NCBI RefSeq assembly: GCF_901709675.1
Contig: NC_051090.1
Coordinates: 1,795,342 to 1,859,341, forward strand
Reading direction: 5' to 3'
DNA: 64,000 nt
Source of the DNA: Syngnathus acus
Taxonomy: Eukaryota > Chordata > Actinopteri > Syngnathiformes > Syngnathidae
Below are positions 58,001-64,000 of the stretch, piece by piece; positions within the stretch are counted from its first letter, which is position 1; the number at the start of each line of letters is the position of its first letter. The notes beneath the pieces are model-generated. The model saw only the letters and a list, made by a program, of their open reading frames with translations. It was not told where the DNA came from and did not search any database. The translations under genes were made by a program, and so were the position numbers.

Positions 58001-58826
58001 GCAACTAATAATTGTGTGTTTATTTCAGGACTTGAAAAGCCAGAAGTATGTTAAGATCAGCATCGTTCACTGCCCTCCTGTCACCATGGCGATTATCAGG
58101 AGACCAGATCCGAAGTATCAGCTCGGTTTCAGTGTGGAGGATGGAATCGTAAGTCAAGTTTCAGTTATATTATTCGATCTGCTCGGTTGGGATCAAAATG
58201 CTCATCTACAAAACCTGAACTAGATTTTGGGGGGGGGGGGGGGGGGAAATCTGCTTACTGTTGGAGACACCTAAATGAACGGAATCAGTACGATTGGCAA
58301 ATATGGACAAATAGCTTTTCTTGAGTGTTGATTTGAATTCATATTTTAACTGTATTCGATTTTTACACTTTTTTTTAGTTTTCCAATCTTTGTCTTTAAA
58401 ATACATCATTTTTTCCCCCTTCTCAGATCTGTAGTCTTATGCGAGGTGGTATAGCGGAAAGAGGAGGCATCCGAGTTGGACACCGCATCATTGAAATTAA
58501 CGGACAGAGCGTTGTTGCCACACCACATGACAAAATCATTCAGATCCTGACTAACGCAATAGGAGAGGTAATAACGATGCACTGACATGAAAAATCATCA
58601 TCATAACATTCAATTTCAGATATTTTGTTTCGGTGACAAAATGATTTCAGGCCAAAAACTTTGCACATCCTTAGGCTCAACTTCAAACGCTCATAGTTTG
58701 ATGCATTCTTTGTATTGCAGAGTCATGTGCTTTTATTTTTTCTTCTCTCCACAGATTCACTTGAAGACCATGCCAGCCTCAACATATCGGCTTTTAACTG
58801 GACAAGAGCAGCCAGTGTTTCTTTGA
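55002..58826 (+). CDS. apba3: Amyloid-beta precursor protein-binding family A member 3 (X11-gamma/Mint3)
   Basis: Complete in ten coding exons: 55002-55850, 56167-56197, 56464-56609, 56691-56777, 56854-57030, 57121-57300, 57723-57935, 58029-58148, 58427-58567 and 58755-58826. The sum is 2016 nt, or 671 residues (human 575). X11 proteins bind the NPxY tail of APP and traffic cargo through Golgi and endosomes; APBA3 also activates HIF-1 by masking FIH-1. The exon-1 N-terminus is acidic and unstructured. A PTB domain starts near residue 294 ([18 protein letters not shown]). Two PDZ domains begin near 491 ([20 protein letters not shown]) and 575 ([20 protein letters not shown]). The tail ends GQEQPVFL, the autoinhibitory C-terminus typical of the family. 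No CASK-binding or Munc18-binding block of APBA1/2 is obvious. An acceptor at 54987 puts 14 bases of leader before the ATG. Confidence 0.94.
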
Positions 58827-60869
58827 CAAGTAGAGCTGATCAGTGTTATAAGATCCACAAACATTTGCAATGACAGCCTAGCCACTTTGAACACAACTAA
58901 GTACTGTCTGTTTTTATATACCGTCAAAAACACTGAGTTGGATTTATTACGCTTAGTTTAAATGTAAGTAAGTAGCTGAAATCAACTAAAGCATACGTAG
59001 GTGCAGTGTTTTACGCTTTATGGATTTACATAATAATGAACATTAATAAGAAGCACATCGAATGGCCCTTTTGGTCTTCCAGTTTGTGTTTTTTGTTTGC
59101 CTGACCTGAAAGTGCTCAGAGAAAGTAAGTACTGTTGTACTCGCATTCTGGTTTCATTCATATAATGTGCTTTCAGACTTCTCGATATGCATATTGAAAG
59201 ATAACTGCCGCTTGACAGAGACTTCTATATTTTTTAATCAAATTGCTCTTTTGTATTTTCATTACACACACCGTATGTAGGATATTGACATGTGGTGTTC
59301 CTTTGTATGCATAAAGAATGTGACGCAACCGGTATTTGTATGACACATAATGGCCACAACATGAGGATCACCTGCACAGCATAAAAAAAAAAATCATAAT
59401 AAACATAATTGTGTTGAATTTGGATCAAAGAGAGATTAATGTCTCATTGGGTTTGGAGCTCGCGTTGATGCAAGGCCAGCTGAGAGCTTTACTGGGGCTA
59501 CGCAGATTGATGTGGGTCATCAACAAGCTCGGTGTTGGCATTTTGGAGGAAATTGTCCTCTATTGCGGTGTTCTCTTTGAGTTTTTCTCATATTCGGACA
59601 GCAGATTTGAAATATGGTGAACTGTTGTCTCCTAAAACCTTTATTTGATAAACAAAGGCACCCACAATTTTACTCCTCGTACATTTTTCATCTTGCAACA
59701 ATTGACACAATAAGATTTCAGTCGTTTCCTTGAGGGTCTCTTGGTGAGCTTCAGGCTGCCTTCATAGTGATAAATGTGACATTGTAATATTTGATGTGAA
59801 CAAACGAAACAAAATATGGATCTATGCAAAGTTGGATGTTCTTACAGTGTGAGTTTGTCAATGATATCCTGTTAATCCGGTTGATAAAGTTGCTGTTTAC
59901 ACTATCTTTTGTATCTAATCTGACTTTGTAACCTCGATGGTATGTTTTGTGAATTTGTTGTTTGCTATTTCTGTATTTAAATTTTCAGCATTCTCTTTGT
60001 ACTTTTTGGAATTAAGTTTGTTGGAAGAAAAATCGTAAAATACCCTCACATATTCCAAACACGTCAACAGTTATTAGTTAGTCACCAATAACGTATTAGT
60101 AATACTGATTGCCGTAGTATGTATTAACATTGCGTTGTCTATGTACGGTAATATATTGATTATTGAAGAATAATAGACTAATAGACTCTTTGTCAAATAT
60201 CCAATCAGCTTCCATAAACATTGGTGTTGACCAATCACATCATTTACCGGCTCCTTTGACTTCCGGGTACGGAAAGGTAGGTGTTCTAGGGGCAAGACTT
60301 AAAACATTTCCTCCTCGTCTCATTGTACCTAAAAATAGGAAAGCGGAGAAAAGATGCCAACACCCCGGACAAAATAAAGCGGAATTACACTTTGTCTGAG
60401 AACCATAAAGGTAGGTATTAGCATTTTTACGGCTGTTATTCTCTTTATCTATGTAATAGGCTTTAATGACGTCATGTTAAATTGCTCACTCGAGTCTTGT
60501 TGATCAACAGAGACAAATGACCATTAACTGACGTAATATTAAAGTACGTATAAAAGAAGACAAACCAGGTAAAACTTCTCGTCTTAAAGCTTTTATTTTA
60601 TTATTTTCCCCTCATCGAAGGTCAGGGGCTTCATAGACCTTCTTCACAGCACGCCGCCCGGATTTGGTAATAAACGGATTGTCAGTCCAAAGCAGACCGA
60701 GCTGGACACGTAAGACAATACAAGTTACAATTTTTAATACATTTTCGTATGTTATGATGTTTTTGTCGATTTGATTCAATGGACGCGTGCATGGAAGATT
60801 CTGATAGGCTGTTTGCCCATGTGAGGAGAAGTGCATCTCTCACCACCATGTGTTGTGTTTTAAACAGTG
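58827..60869. other. apba3 3' untranslated region and ABCA promoter
   Basis: An AATAAA signal lies at 59398-59403. No coding exon is recognised. The region 60240-60420 may contain an untranslated first exon of the ABCA gene. The rest is AT-rich. Confidence 0.5.
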
Positions 60870-63800
60870 ATGGATTTTTTCCAGCAGCTTCTTCTCCTGC
60901 TTTGGAAGAATGTCACCTGTCGCAGAAGAAACAAGGTGCTGTCATAAATGACTTTTCGATGCTTCTGGTTGTGTTCACAAATACTTCTTGAGCGGTGAGC
61001 GAAAAGTGACAATTGTGTGGAGCGTCATCAAGTAGAAGCAGAAAAGGTTGATTTAAAAAAAGAAAAAAAAAAGAGTAACACATGACAAACATGAAGAACG
61101 ATATGATAGGCGTAGTGGTGTACTTCCATGACTCACCGGTAGGTGGTAGTGTTTTGCCACAAGGCATCCAGACTGCAGAAGATGCAATTAACCGTGCATT
61201 CTCTCTCCTATGCAGGTTCAACTGATTATTGAGATCTTCTGGCCACTCTTCCTCTTTGTTATCCTCATTTATGTTCGTAACACCAATCGTCCTCGTCAGC
61301 AAGATCAATGTGAGTCACGTCAGCACATTGTTTTTCTAAATGCCAAAATGTAATTTATAAGCCTTGAGTCATCCGCAATTGTATTTTGCAACAATCTGCT
61401 TTTTTTTTTTTTTTTTTCTTCCCCAGGTCACTTTCCAAACAAAGCCTTACCATCAGCAGGCACCTTGCCCTGGATTCAAGGTTTCATCTGCAACCTCTAC
61501 AATCCCTGCTTTAGTAGCCCAACGTTAGGGGAGACTCCGGGCCAAGTGGGCAACTTTGATGACTCCATGTAGGTTTACTGAATTCAAAAACATTCATGCC
61601 TGAACATTGAACTACTTCAATACAAATAAAGAAAAAATTGCATAATTCATTGACTCGTTTATGATGAGCTGTTATGCTTTTATGCCCTTGCAGAATTTCT
61701 CGTTTCTTTGTGGACGCACAGCGGCTTTTAAACTACACTGCAAATCAGGATGTGTCAAGCCTCGCTGCGCTGAGGACGACCATCCAGAGTGTGGGAAGAA
61801 AACCAGAACTCTGGCCAAGTATGTTTAACATTTCTTTTTGACAAATGACTTAACATAACAGGCCTTTTCAAACCCACTGTTGTTATCACGAGATGTGTTT
61901 ATGATGATTTTGGACCAAATTGTTTTCTATTTGCAATCAGGTTAGCTAAGTATGTAAAGATATTGAATTTGAAATTGAATCCGTATGAATACCAGATTAG
62001 GCTCATTCTTGATTCATTGCGTGATTCCCCCCCCCCCCCCCCATGTGTTATTCTAACTTATAACTTTTATTTCTAGCGCTACTCATTTCCCTTCATGCTT
62101 CATTGCAGCTCTCTCAGTAGCGCAGTTCCTAAGACCCAATGAGAAGTTTTCCACCTACTTGAGCACCAAAGGTGGCCTTCCGCCTGCAACTATGAATAAG
62201 CTGCTGAAGAGCCAACTTAATTTTAAGGTGAACACACTTTAACTGGATTTCACGCTTTGTTATGTGAAAAACATATCGCTAATGTCATGCTAACACATTT
62301 GTTTTAACACTTCCATCTAGCCTTCTTTGGCTGCACCTCCGCTGAAGTTAAAGAATCTGCTATGCGACACAAACCAGTTAAATCAGTATCTTATTTTGGA
62401 TCCAAATGATCTGAATGACCTTCAACCGCAACTGTGTGCGCTGCCCGATGACGTCGCTCAGGACGCCTATCGCATCTTTCTCTCTCAGATGGACACAAGC
62501 AAAGTCGTGAGAAATTTCATGGTGTGAAAAATTGAATATTAAAACAAGAATTTTAGTCTCATTGTCAAACACACTCGAGCTGTTTCTCCTTTTCCATGTA
62601 GGCTATGAGCCCCGCTGACAAGACTGCCCTGAGACAATCCATCAGCTCCGTTGCCGTACAGTTTGCGGACCTCGTCAAAGTTGTAAGAGCCCATGCTAAC
62701 ATTCATCAGATCATCTTGATGTTGATCTTTTTTTCCTGCACCTAACCCATCCTCTTCCTCAGTTCTCATCCCTTTCCAGCTTCTCTGATATGAATGAGGA
62801 AGTCAGCCTGTTATCTCCCAAAAATTGGACTCACAATTACGAGTCAATGTCAAGGATCCTGTGCAATCGCTCCGGGCTTATCACTCAAAACGTGCCATCG
62901 GTCAACTCGTATGTAGACAGTGACCGGAACATGGTCTTCCAAAAAAAGGATGTCATCAACACGAATAAAACTGGTAAGTTAGACACTCAACTGGCCGTTG
63001 TCATTTTGTTTTGCTCAAACTTTGTCCGCTCCCGAAAAAGCTTTCTGCCAGAACTTGATTCAACGTATAAGAGCCAGTCCCTTGGCTAATGTATGGCGAG
63101 TCATTAAACCTATTGTCAATGGAAAACTGCTGTACACACCAGACACGCCTGCAATTCAACAAGTTATGAAAGAGGTAAAGTCAGAAGTTTTGGAATTATT
63201 ACAGGCAAATATACCCTTTGAATTGGTTAATCCCTTGTTTCTGTCAATTGAAGGTGAACAAGACTTTTCAAGACCTCCATATCTTCAAGGACCTGAACGA
63301 CGCTTGGTTGGAAGTGGGGCCAGAAATAATAAAGACCATGGAGACCAGAGTGGAGATTCCGGTATTAAAGGTCCGACTCCCCGTAGATATAAATTTGTTC
63401 ATGGAAGTTCATCCATCACTGGCGGAGGCAGGGTTTTAGTTTTTTTTCCTCTCACGGGTTTGCATTTGTAAATGACAAAAACAATTATGGAAAATATTCT
63501 GTCCCCTGGGGGTCCAAGCATAATGTTGGGGGAAAGAGGGGGTGGCAATGCTGTTGTAGCTCCGCCAGTGAAGGTCTTGTCTTCCTAATTCATATCAAAA
63601 CTTTGATGCTAGCTTTCGTAATATTTGTGCATTTGTGTGTGGCTTGCGCGGTGGGAGCAGGGCTTGCTTCGGTTGCCCGATATAGCTACGGAAGTCAACC
63701 AGCGACTGATAAACACGACATGGACAGCCTCCCGCTTGGCCCATTTCTTGTCCAGTCCTCCACCGGATGCACCGAGGAGGTCCGGAGAAAATGCAACCTG

Positions 63801-64000
63801 GCAAGACCTTTACAAAGACATCAATGAGACCATCAGCTATCTTGCTCAAGTCACCGAGGTTTACATTTTCCAATGTCGATTTTCCAGCTGGAAGCAAGTG
63901 CAGATCTCATTGTCTTCTCTTGCATTCCAACAGTGTTTTTTCGTCAACAAGTTGGAGGGTTTCAAGGATGAAGATCATCTGGTCAGGAGGTCTTTGGAGC
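60870..64000 (+). CDS. abca7: ABCA1/ABCA7-type lipid transporter, 5' part
   Basis: Truncated by the window end. Exons: 60870-60935, 61216-61309, 61427-61568, 61694-61818, 62109-62227, 62321-62521, 62602-62682, 62763-62973, 63041-63174, 63254-63370, 63661-63858 and 63934 onward. The first exon is 66 nt and reads [14 protein letters not shown] then TCRRRNK, equivalent to the ABCA1 N-terminus. Next come the first membrane helix ([18 protein letters not shown]) and the first extracellular loop ([46 protein letters not shown]). ABCA1 and ABCA7 export phospholipid and cholesterol to apolipoproteins. ABCA7 is favoured because its human gene is on 19p with APBA3; sequence alone does not exclude an ABCA1 paralogue. 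The acceptors of exons 9 and 11 are weak but keep phase. Confidence 0.85.

Overview
This is a vertebrate nuclear window, almost certainly from a percomorph-type teleost fish. The genes are compact and multi-exon with GT-AG introns mostly of 80 to 1500 bases, the intergenic DNA is AT-rich, and the products are recognisable orthologues of genes on human chromosome arm 19p. The species cannot be fixed from the sequence. Exons were placed by hand from translated similarity recalled from known families, splice consensus and reading-phase continuity. For most genes the summed exon lengths are an exact multiple of three.

Layout: homer3 (5' end only, minus, 1-2833); klhl26 (plus, 5600-8393); crtc1 (plus, 14 exons, 9375-15502, long 3' untranslated region); comp (minus, 19 exons, 19855-25059); tmem38a (minus, 6 exons, 26002-29512); smim7 (plus, 5 exons, 30643-31473); slc35e1 (plus, 6 exons, 32441-35544); an unrecognised plus-strand exon chain (about 38053-43692) with an EP4-type prostaglandin receptor on the opposite strand inside its largest intron (39395-40666); a Disabled-family PTB gene (to 45241); pram1 (45572-48875); pex11g (49646-51232); an 8-finger C2H2 zinc-finger gene (minus, 51637-53172); apba3 (plus, 55002-58826); and the 5' part of an ABCA1/ABCA7-type lipid transporter (plus, 60870 to beyond the window end).

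The genes do not form an operon or a single pathway. The order is conserved synteny: klhl26-crtc1-comp-homer3 and slc35e1-smim7-tmem38a correspond to human 19p13.11, and pram1, pex11g, apba3 and ABCA7 lie elsewhere on human 19p. The EP4-like, DAB-like and FYB-like (pram1) trio mirrors PTGER4-DAB2-FYB1 on human 5p13, which suggests a whole-genome-duplication paralogous block that kept a DAB paralogue.

The most interesting points are a U12-type AT-AC intron in crtc1, a GC-AG intron in smim7, a first coding exon of pram1 that holds only the start codon, the unidentified exon chain hosting the nested EP4-like receptor (with phases that could continue into the DAB-like PTB exons), a tandem duplication that copies a splice acceptor in front of the apba3 coding exon, and an inverted pair of short palindromic elements in a comp intron.
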